DNA from: Bacteroidia bacterium
GTDB taxonomy: Bacteria; Bacteroidota; Bacteroidia; NS11-12g; UBA955
DNA length: 42,265 bases
Assembly (NCBI GenBank): GCA_030158725.1
Contig: JAOASJ010000081.1
Location: 1-42,265, forward strand
Reading direction: 5' to 3'
Shown here: piece by piece, positions 33,662-41,022 of the stretch
Layout of the letters: every line of letters starts with the position of its first letter
How positions within the stretch are numbered: position 1 is the stretch's first letter
Notes under the pieces: model-generated
Database searches by the model: none
What the model saw: the letters and a program-made list of their open reading frames with translations, nothing else
What the model was told of the DNA's origin: nothing
Translations under genes and position numbers: made by a program

Positions 33662-34357
33662 GTGTTAATCAATGGGCTAATATTTGGATTGATTTCAACC
33701 CTGCACTGCGCAGGGATGTGCGGTCCTTTGGCCTTTTATATCCCATCGCAAGTTAAAGGAGACAAGCGTGTTTTTGCGGTCTTATACCAAGTCGGTCGTG
33801 TTTCAATTTATGTTGCCATCGGCTTAATGGTTTATCTACTTGGCATGTCTTTCTCTTTTTTCAAATTGCAACAAACCCTTTCCATAGTTATGGGTAGCCT
33901 AATGGTTATCTATGTGCTATGGCCTTTGTTGAAATTACCGAAAATTCAACTGTTCTCTAATCTCCAAGGCAATGTGCTTAAAAAAATATCTGCAGCAATT
34001 GGTGCAAATAGCAACAAGTCAGCTCTGGGATTAGGCATCATGAATGGTCTATTGCCTTGTGGCGCTATTTATATCGCTGCTCTATACTGTGCAAGTTTTA
34101 ACCAAGTCTCGGATGCCATCATTTATATGGTCTTATTCGGCGTTGGAACTATGCCGGTATTTATCGCTGCTTGGATGTTACTATCTAAGCAGTTTTCATT
34201 TAAAGTAAAACGTTTTACTTTTTTATACAAAGCCTTGCCTTTAATTGTTGGAATATTGATGATACTTAGAGGCGCAAACCTCGGAATACCATACCTAAGC
34301 CCTGAATTAGAGCATAACAACCAAACAGCAACCGTAAAGAATTGCTGTAAACATTAA
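33662..34357 (+). CDS. TauE/SafE (DsbD-2-like) membrane protein of the cbb3 locus
   Basis: A 231-residue, about six-helix membrane protein of the 'sulfite exporter TauE/SafE' / DsbD_2 (UreH-like) group. It opens with the diagnostic 'GLISTLHCAGMCGPLAFYIPS' (H-C-x-G-M-C-G-P), repeats a related turn at 'GIMNGLLPCGAIYIAALY', and ends with 'NCCKH'. The paired cysteines and the Cys-Cys-x-His tail suggest metal (copper) or thiol handling for oxidase assembly, inferred from context. The start is GTG at 33662, one bp after ccoH. This gene regularly sits behind ccoGH in Bacteroidota. Confidence 0.78.
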   Translation: MLINGLIFGLISTLHCAGMCGPLAFYIPSQVKGDKRVFAVLYQVGRVSIYVAIGLMVYLLGMSFSFFKLQQTLSIVMGSLMVIYVLWPLLKLPKIQLFSNLQGNVLKKISAAIGANSNKSALGLGIMNGLLPCGAIYIAALYCASFNQVSDAIIYMVLFGVGTMPVFIAAWMLLSKQFSFKVKRFTFLYKALPLIVGILMILRGANLGIPYLSPELEHNNQTATVKNCCKH

Positions 34358-34361
34358 TTTA

Positions 34362-35597
34362 ATGGAGAATTTAAACCATAACGAAATATTAGAAGGGATG
34401 TTCACTGATGCCACTGAAGGCATTATTGTTAGCAATTCAAAAGGGCAAATTGTAATGGCTAATCCAAAAGCATTGCAGATGTTCGGGTACGACAATGAAA
34501 CGATGTGTTCCTTAATTATAGAAGATTTAGTGCCTTCTCGTTTCTTGCACATGCACAATGAACACCGTTCTAACTACCACCATAACCCTTCTCCGCGCTC
34601 TATGGGTGTTGGAAGAGACTTGTGGGCCAAACGAAAAGATGGTTCTGAATTCCCTATAGAAATTAGTTTAAGTTACGTTAAAGCCACCGATGGTATGTTG
34701 GTGGTTTCTTTTATTATTGACATCACTGAAAGAAAGAAAAAAGACAACGAACTTAGAGAAGCCAATGAGTTGTTAAAGAAGACGAGTTTTCAGTTGTCTA
34801 AACTGAACCAAGACCTCGAACAAAAAGTTCAAGAACGTACTTTAGAGCTTGCTGAAATGATTCGAAAATTAACCGAATCAAAGAAGGAAGTGGATATGGC
34901 CTTGGAAAAAGAACGTGAATTAAACAATTTGAAATCACGTTTTATCAGCACCGCCTCTCACGAATTTAGAACCCCTTTGGCAACCATTATGTCATCGGTT
35001 TCCCTTACCGGTAAATACGCCGAAAGCATGGATAAAAACAGCATGTTCAAGCACATCGATAGGGTGAAAAGTTCAGTGAACCATTTGACCGATATTTTGA
35101 ATGATTTTTTGTCTTTGGATAAACTCGAAGAAGGTGCTGTAATGGCCAATCCTGAGTATTTAGGATTGAATGAATTAATCGGTACCATTACCGAAGAAAT
35201 AAAGTCAATTGCCAAAGCCGGTCAACGCATTAGCTTTACCGGACTTTTGGGAAATGATCAGATTTTTATTGACAAAAGGATATTAAAGAACATTATGCTA
35301 AACTTGATTAGCAATGCCATTAAATATTCAAATGAAAACACCAATATCGACATCAAATTGGCAAAGGATTCAAACACCTTAACAATTGAAATAAAAGACC
35401 AAGGCATAGGTATTCCTTTGGAAGATCAGCCCCATATTTTTGAACGTTTCTACCGCGCCAACAACAGTGGCAATATGCAAGGAACAGGCCTAGGCTTAAA
35501 CATCGTTAAAAAATATGTTGAGATATTAAAAGGCGATATCCAATTCAAAAGTGTTCCTGAAAAAGGAACCAAATTCACACTTAAATTTCCAGTATAG
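34362..35597 (+). CDS. PAS-domain sensor histidine kinase, FixL-like
   Basis: A 411-residue cytosolic kinase without membrane segments. PAS domain (about 5-124), coiled coil (about 125-190), HisKA with phospho-acceptor H200 in 'STASHEFRTPL', and HATPase (about 300-411) with N-box 'NLISNAIKYS', 'DQGIGIP' and 'GTGLGLNIVKKY'. The PAS region 'VPSRFLHMHNEHRSNY...MGVGRDLWAKRKDGSEFP' aligns without gaps, from memory, to the heme-PAS of rhizobial FixL; H65 falls on the heme-ligating His and R85 on the distal Arg. Heme binding is not proven, since related non-heme PAS domains share parts of this pattern. It sits 4 bp behind the cbb3 assembly genes and 14 bp before a response regulator. Confidence 0.88.
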   Translation: MENLNHNEILEGMFTDATEGIIVSNSKGQIVMANPKALQMFGYDNETMCSLIIEDLVPSRFLHMHNEHRSNYHHNPSPRSMGVGRDLWAKRKDGSEFPIEISLSYVKATDGMLVVSFIIDITERKKKDNELREANELLKKTSFQLSKLNQDLEQKVQERTLELAEMIRKLTESKKEVDMALEKERELNNLKSRFISTASHEFRTPLATIMSSVSLTGKYAESMDKNSMFKHIDRVKSSVNHLTDILNDFLSLDKLEEGAVMANPEYLGLNELIGTITEEIKSIAKAGQRISFTGLLGNDQIFIDKRILKNIMLNLISNAIKYSNENTNIDIKLAKDSNTLTIEIKDQGIGIPLEDQPHIFERFYRANNSGNMQGTGLGLNIVKKYVEILKGDIQFKSVPEKGTKFTLKFPV

Positions 35598-35611
35598 AAA
35601 ATAATAAAAAC

Positions 35612-36673
35612 ATGGCACATATATTATTAATTGAAGACAATGAAAACATGAGGGAAAACACCTCAGAGATTTTAACTTTAGCTGGCCATCAGGTCGAATC
35701 TGCTAGCAATGGCAAGGAGGGCGTGATTAAAGTTCAATTAAATAAACCAGATTTAATCATTTGCGATATCATGATGCCAGAATTGGATGGTTATGGTGTA
35801 TTGCACATGCTCAATAGAGACCCAAACACCAACCAAATTCCATTCATCTTTTTAACCGCAAAGGCCGATCGCTCAGATGTGCGCAAAGGCATGGAGCTAG
35901 GGGCCGACGATTATGTAACCAAGCCATTCGACGATGTTGAATTGCTGGCTGCTGTCGATACCCGTTTGAAGAAGTCAAGTTTGTTGACTGGTCAAAACTT
36001 CGCCCATAACTCTGAAGGATTCGATCATTTTATCCGCCAGGTAAAATCGATAGAAGAGTTTGCCCGCGTTGACGCCAACGCCCGCAACAAACAATACAAA
36101 AAGAAAGACATTATATATTCTGAAAGCAATACCCCTTTGTATTTATACCTGATTGAAAAAGGGAAGGTAAAGACGGTTAAAAACAACCGCCAAGACAAAG
36201 AGCTAATCACTGGCCTGTACAATGAAGGCGACTTCTTTGGCTACATCGCCTTGCTTGAGGACAATGTGTACGAGGACGAGGCTATAGCGATGGAAGAAAC
36301 CCGTTTGAAATTGATTCCTAAAGACGATTTTTACAAATTGATTTACCAAAATAGGGAAGTGGCCAACACCTTTATGAAGCTATTAAGCAAGGAAGTAAAG
36401 GAAAAGGAAGAACGTCTATTGAAAATAGCTTACGACAGCGTAAGAAAGAAAGTATCTGAAAGTTTAATGATGCTAAAAGACCGTTATGGAAATGAAGGCA
36501 GTGATGTGTTTAGTTTTCCAATTAGCAGAGAAGACCTAGCCCACATTGCTGGAACTGCTACAGAGACGCTTATAAGGACGCTGACAGACTTTAAAGAAGA
36601 AGGTCTGATAGAGATTAAAGGCAGCACCATTACCATCGTCGACGCGAATAAGTTGCGTTCGATGAAGAATTAG
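35612..36673 (+). CDS. response regulator fused to Crp/Fnr-type DNA-binding protein (FixJK-like)
   Basis: A 353-residue fusion. Receiver domain 1-122: acidic E8-D9, phospho-acceptor D52 ('ICDIMMPELDGYG'), T82 and K104. After a linker comes a cyclic-nucleotide-binding-like sensor domain (about 145-260, 'YSESNTPLYLYLIEKGKVK', 'YNEGDFFGYIALLED') that lacks the Arg/Ser pocket of cAMP-binding Crp, and a Crp-type winged helix (about 275-345). The recognition helix 'GTATETLIRTLTDFKEEGLIE' keeps E318 and R322, the positions that read TGA half-sites in Crp/Fnr. There is no Fnr-type cysteine cluster, so phosphorylation is the probable signal. Likely partner: the kinase 14 bp upstream. Confidence 0.9.
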   Translation: MAHILLIEDNENMRENTSEILTLAGHQVESASNGKEGVIKVQLNKPDLIICDIMMPELDGYGVLHMLNRDPNTNQIPFIFLTAKADRSDVRKGMELGADDYVTKPFDDVELLAAVDTRLKKSSLLTGQNFAHNSEGFDHFIRQVKSIEEFARVDANARNKQYKKKDIIYSESNTPLYLYLIEKGKVKTVKNNRQDKELITGLYNEGDFFGYIALLEDNVYEDEAIAMEETRLKLIPKDDFYKLIYQNREVANTFMKLLSKEVKEKEERLLKIAYDSVRKKVSESLMMLKDRYGNEGSDVFSFPISREDLAHIAGTATETLIRTLTDFKEEGLIEIKGSTITIVDANKLRSMKN

Positions 36674-36754
36674 AATACAATTACTTTATTTTGATGCTCT
36701 CAATTTATTGGGATAAGAAATCTATTGCCTAGTTATTTAAAAACAGAAGTCCAT

Positions 36755-36794
36755 AAAAAAATGGGAACCATTAAAAAACAGTTCCCATTCTTCT
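36755..36794 (-). terminator. intrinsic terminator of the LytTR/hybrid kinase operon
   Basis: ATGGGAAC (36761-36768) pairs with GTTCCCAT (36781-36788), loop 12 nt. On the minus strand the stem is followed by seven T. The plus strand has only a weak T-rich tail, so it may also act, less well, on the cco operon. Confidence 0.75.
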
Positions 36795-36923
36795 TACAAT
36801 ATAAATTTTATTTCCTGAGACAAAGATATGTGTACAGATCTTAGGTAAATTTTCTTTTCGATAATGAACGATGAATTTTCGAAATATGTATAAAATCTGT
36901 AGATAAACGAATTTTAGCTTGTC

Positions 36924-37613
36924 TTATAATAAGTTAAGTCGCTTGTAAACAGACTCCCTATATGTTTTTCCAATGGGAATAAACTTGTCGTAATACGAAA
37001 TGCAATTGTCTTCGATGTTGTTTATTCGGTCTATGCGTATAATAAATGAACGGTGAACACGCATGAATTCATTGGATGCAAACTTTTGTTCTATGGAATG
37101 CATGGTGGAGTGTACGATGAATTTTTCTTTTTCTGTATTTAAGGTGACATAATCGCCTAATCCCTCTATCCACAGTACATCCGACTTGTTGACCTTTACA
37201 ATAATATTTCCTTTTTTAATGAAAATGATGTCGTTTTCAATTTTGTCAATATTGTGTTTCTCGAACATGGCTTGTGCCTTTGCCACAGCGTTTAAAAATC
37301 TAGGTAAGGCAATAGGCTTAACCAAATAATCCAAAACATTATGCTCGTAGGCTTCCAATGCGAATTCAGGATGTGAAGTGGTTAAAACAATAAGCGGGTG
37401 AGGGTGCTTCATGGCTTTGATAAATTCGATACCATTGAGCTCGGGCATTTCTATGTCTAAGAAAATTAGATCAACAGGATTGCTTGCAATATAGGAAAGG
37501 GCTTGTAGGGCGTTGTTGAATGTTTTTACCAATGTAATCTGCTCCGCCTTTAATACACATTGCTGTGTGGCTAATAAGGCTATTTCATTATCGTCTATTA
37601 TGATGGCTTTCAT
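36924..37613 (-). CDS. LytTR-family response regulator
   Basis: A 229-residue transcription factor: receiver domain (1-120; acidic D7-D8, phospho-acceptor D53 in 'FLDIEMPELNG', conserved Lys in 'DYLVKPI') and a LytTR DNA-binding domain (about 130-229; 'IFIKKGNIIVKVNKSDVLWIEGLGDYVTLNT' and 'FMRVHRSFIIRIDRINNI'). Members bind direct repeats at promoters; the target here is unknown. It lies 18 bp downstream of the hybrid kinase gene and should form its output. Confidence 0.93.
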   Translation of the reverse strand: MKAIIIDDNEIALLATQQCVLKAEQITLVKTFNNALQALSYIASNPVDLIFLDIEMPELNGIEFIKAMKHPHPLIVLTTSHPEFALEAYEHNVLDYLVKPIALPRFLNAVAKAQAMFEKHNIDKIENDIIFIKKGNIIVKVNKSDVLWIEGLGDYVTLNTEKEKFIVHSTMHSIEQKFASNEFMRVHRSFIIRIDRINNIEDNCISYYDKFIPIGKTYRESVYKRLNLL

Positions 37614-37631
37614 AACTATTCTATTTCTTTT

Positions 37632-40607
37632 TTAAGGTTGTAGTTCTCTAATTTTATTCTCTAATTCTGGATAAAATGCGTCTAACATTATACGCATAGT
37701 ATCTACTTGTTTCAATAGTTCCGTTTTGTCTTTTCCGCTGGCTGTATCTGCTGAAAGTTTTCCTAGCAATTCGCTGATGTTTTGAAGTCCAAAAATATCG
37801 AAAGATGATTTCAATTTATGACACAAATCTCTAAGCTTTTGGATATCGTTGATTTCAATTGCATTTGCCATATTTTGCAATTCCTCGGGTATCTGTTTTA
37901 AAAACAATTGAATCATTTCCAATTCAAAATCGCTGTTCCCGCCAGACAATTCATTTAAATAATTCATGTTTATTTTTAATGATGATTCTTCAACCGATTC
38001 TGTTGGAGTTGTTTCTACCGTATTGATGATTAAGGCTTTTGAAAGTTTCTTAATAATCTTATGGTAAAGGGTGTCAGGATTAAATGGTTTTGAAATAAAA
38101 TCATTCATCCCTGCAGCTATGCATTTTTCTTTTTCTCCCACAATGGAGTGGGCGGTCATCGCTATAATTGGGGTGTTCAGTTTAAGGGTGTTTCGAATGA
38201 TTTTAGTGGTTTGGTAGCCATCCAATTCTGGCATTTGTATGTCCATTAGAATCAAGTCGTAATTCTTTGCTTTAAGCATTTCTAAACCTATCTGACCATT
38301 GATGGCCAATTCAACATCAAAATCAAAATTGTTCAATACGTTTTTCGCCAATTTTTGATTCAAATAATTGTCTTCTATCACCAAAATAATTGGTTTTCTA
38401 ATATGCGAACTCTTTTGACTTTGGTAATTCTCTTTTAAGGTTTCATTCTTGATTCCAATATCCAATTTTAATACAAAATGAAACTCAGATCCTACGCCTT
38501 CCTTAGACTTTAATTCCAGTTCTCCACCCATCAATTGAATTAAGTTTTTAGATATGCTTAAGCCCAATCCAGTGCCTTCATATTTGCGGTTAATGGCGTT
38601 GTTAACTTGGCTAAAACGTTCAAATATCTTTTCTTTCTTTTCGTCTTGTATACCAATGCCGGTGTCTTTTACTTTAAATAATACCTGGTGGTAGGTGCTT
38701 CCGCTGTTGATTAAGGTTGCAGAAAATTCAACCGATCCATTTTCGGTAAACTTAATTGCGTTTCCAACCAAGTTGATTAAAATTTGATTTAAACGCAAGG
38801 CATCACACATCAAAAATTGTGGTATGTTTGGGTCAAAGTTGAACGAGAAGTTAAGGTTCTTTTGATTGGCACTTATCTTCAATAAATCATACACATTCTT
38901 CATGATCAACTGCACATCAGAAGAGCTGGTTTCTATAGTAACAACGCCTGATTCTATTTTTGAAAAGTCTAATATGTCATTGATGATAGACAATAAGTTT
39001 TCTCCCGCAACTTTTACCGAGTTGGCATAGTCTTTTTGTAAATTGTTTAGTCCTGTTTGTGAAAGTAATCCCGTGAATCCAATAATGGCGTTCATTGGGG
39101 TCCTAATCTCGTGGCTCATATTGGCCAAAAATTGGTCCTTGGAAATAACCGATTCTTCAGCTTGTTTTTTGGCTTTTAAAAGTTCCTCTTCCGCAAGTTT
39201 ACGTTCTATAAATGCCCCAATTTGCAAGCCTGTGCTTTCAAACATCTGTATAATATTTACATCTGTTTTTTTAGATTTAGAACTTAAAAATTGCATAACC
39301 CCAATCACTTCGTTGTTAAACAATACAGGGAATAGGAGGGAAGATTTGATTTTATAGATGTCTGAAATGGTCTTTTCTACCTGTCCATTTTCAAACCCCA
39401 TATCAAATATCCATATCGGGCTTTTCTTTTGCCATACGCGACCTGAGAGCGATTCTCCGATATTGATTTTTTGTTGCTGAATAAACTTTTTCAACTCATC
39501 ATTATGCGGATAAGTGAATTGATAATAAGTATGCGCAATGAGTTCGTTGTTGTCTTGCTTGGTTCTCCAAAAAATTCCAATATCCCATTCCAAGCGGTAA
39601 CAAATTTGTTCAGCGATGTGTAAAATCGACGAGTTTATGCCATCGTTTTCACTCAGAATGGAAATAAGTCTAGCCTCTAGAGTCATGCGCTCTTGGGCAG
39701 ATTTTTTCTCAGTAATGTCTTGTTGAATGGCCATGTACTGATAGGTCTTTCCTTTTTTATCTAAAAAGGGAATGATGCTACAATCAACCCAAAAGAAATT
39801 GCCATTTTTATCTTTGTTTCTTATTTCTCCATGCCACAATTCACCATGGCTTATGCTTTCCCACATTTCTTCAAAGAAAATCTGGCTGTGGTGACCTGAA
39901 TTAAATATGCTGTAGGCTTGTCCCAGTAATTCCTCTTTAATATAGCCTGACGATTTACAAAATTTATCGTTGACAAACTTGATATATCCATTGCGGTCGG
40001 CAATTGCAACGCCTGATGATTGGTCTAAAGCAAACTTATACGCCGCTAAGTCAATTTCAGTTTGGTTGACACGCTCGTTGAGCAATTGATTAAGCTCGTT
40101 TTGTAGATTCTTGTTTTGCTTTCTGAGGTTAAGTAATATGGTGATCTGCTTAGAAAGACTGTAAAGTCCTTCAATTTGCTCACGACTTAAATGCTTGGCT
40201 TTGGGGTCTATGACATTAATGGTTCCAATCTTATATCCTTCAATACTGGTAATTGGAACACCGCCAAAAAATCTAAAATTCGGGTGACCAATAACCATTG
40301 GATTTTTAACCAATTCAGAATCCGAATAGGCATCTGGAATTTCAAAGTATTCTTTGCTCGAAATTAAATCAAAACAGAAGTCAAAGTCCCCACGCAAGTC
40401 GTAAATATTCAAGCCTATGCTTGACTTTATTTGGTATTGCTTGCCGTCAAAAATGGAGATAATGGCAACTTGGGTTTGGCAAAGTTGTGCCGCCATTTGA
40501 ACAACTGAATCTGTCTCAAATTCTGGGATTTTTTCCAAAATATTGAAATTGATGAGCGCCTCTAATCGTTCTCTCTCATTATCTGGTAAATTCAGGCGCT
40601 CATTCAT
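37632..40607 (-). CDS. hybrid sensor histidine kinase, GAF-PAS-GAF-HisKA-HATPase-REC-Hpt
   Basis: A 991-residue soluble kinase. Order: GAF-like (about 20-165; starts '[20 protein letters not shown]'), PAS (about 190-305), GAF (about 320-480), HisKA with H499 ('[17 protein letters not shown]'), HATPase ('[13 protein letters not shown]', 'DTGIGI', '[12 protein letters not shown]'), receiver with D789 ('[17 protein letters not shown]'), and Hpt with H930 ('[13 protein letters not shown]'). All phosphorelay residues are present, so phosphate could go H499-D789-H930 and on to the LytTR regulator encoded just downstream. No membrane segments, so the signal is cytosolic or diffusible. A TATATTTG element (minus, 40674-40667) is a promoter candidate. 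Confidence 0.92.
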   Translation of the reverse strand: MNERLNLPDNERERLEALINFNILEKIPEFETDSVVQMAAQLCQTQVAIISIFDGKQYQIKSSIGLNIYDLRGDFDFCFDLISSKEYFEIPDAYSDSELVKNPMVIGHPNFRFFGGVPITSIEGYKIGTINVIDPKAKHLSREQIEGLYSLSKQITILLNLRKQNKNLQNELNQLLNERVNQTEIDLAAYKFALDQSSGVAIADRNGYIKFVNDKFCKSSGYIKEELLGQAYSIFNSGHHSQIFFEEMWESISHGELWHGEIRNKDKNGNFFWVDCSIIPFLDKKGKTYQYMAIQQDITEKKSAQERMTLEARLISILSENDGINSSILHIAEQICYRLEWDIGIFWRTKQDNNELIAHTYYQFTYPHNDELKKFIQQQKINIGESLSGRVWQKKSPIWIFDMGFENGQVEKTISDIYKIKSSLLFPVLFNNEVIGVMQFLSSKSKKTDVNIIQMFESTGLQIGAFIERKLAEEELLKAKKQAEESVISKDQFLANMSHEIRTPMNAIIGFTGLLSQTGLNNLQKDYANSVKVAGENLLSIINDILDFSKIESGVVTIETSSSDVQLIMKNVYDLLKISANQKNLNFSFNFDPNIPQFLMCDALRLNQILINLVGNAIKFTENGSVEFSATLINSGSTYHQVLFKVKDTGIGIQDEKKEKIFERFSQVNNAINRKYEGTGLGLSISKNLIQLMGGELELKSKEGVGSEFHFVLKLDIGIKNETLKENYQSQKSSHIRKPIILVIEDNYLNQKLAKNVLNNFDFDVELAINGQIGLEMLKAKNYDLILMDIQMPELDGYQTTKIIRNTLKLNTPIIAMTAHSIVGEKEKCIAAGMNDFISKPFNPDTLYHKIIKKLSKALIINTVETTPTESVEESSLKINMNYLNELSGGNSDFELEMIQLFLKQIPEELQNMANAIEINDIQKLRDLCHKLKSSFDIFGLQNISELLGKLSADTASGKDKTELLKQVDTMRIMLDAFYPELENKIRELQP

Positions 40608-40666
40608 TTTAAATTCATTTATTTACGTTTGTTTTAAACGCAAATGATTTTCAATAGTAATTTGTT

Positions 40667-40674
40667 CAAATATA
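40667..40674 (-). promoter_or_regulatory. TAnnTTTG promoter element before hybrid kinase
   Basis: TATATTTG on the minus strand, 59 bp before the start codon, matches the -7 consensus. No clear -33 partner at the right distance. Confidence 0.4.
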
Positions 40675-41022
40675 GTATGACGCCATTCAAGAAAGAGATA
40701 ATTGCCTCATTTTTACTTATTCACAAACAAAAGTTTTCGGTTTTATCCTTTGTTTACAGCTGTTTAAGTAAATGAGTTCAATTTAATGACTCATAAAAAA
40801 TACACAAATTTAGACATTTTTTTTGTTAAATGAAAAAAAACTAATGGTAGCAAGCGTTTTGCTTGTTTTTTGGCCTTGTAAATTGGATTACGTGGAAAAA
40901 CTCTTGATAATCGTTCATCTAAAAATTGAATCCATATTCCGAATTCAAATCGGCGATAATCGAAAACTTTTAAGGCAAGATTTAGTTCTACTTATTTTCG
41001 TTTCATTAATTTTATAAGCATT
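40675..41022. other. AT-rich intergenic region upstream of the beta-helix protein
   Basis: No convincing gene. It contains a terminator-like hairpin on the plus strand (40851-40871) and AT-rich stretches that probably hold the promoter of the secreted protein at 41023; only a weak -7 match (TATTTTCG, 40993-41000) is seen. Confidence 0.5.
40851..40871 (+). terminator. terminator-like hairpin without an upstream gene
   Basis: CAAGC (40851-40855), loop GTTTT, GCTTG (40861-40865), then six T. No plus-strand gene ends nearby, so it may close a small RNA or act as a leader attenuator; the stem is only 5 bp. Confidence 0.35.

Noticed and set aside
40823-41017. 64-residue plus-strand reading frame ahead of the beta-helix gene
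   Set aside because: It starts at a TTG, contains a terminator-like hairpin, has no recognisable family and reads like AT-rich random sequence.
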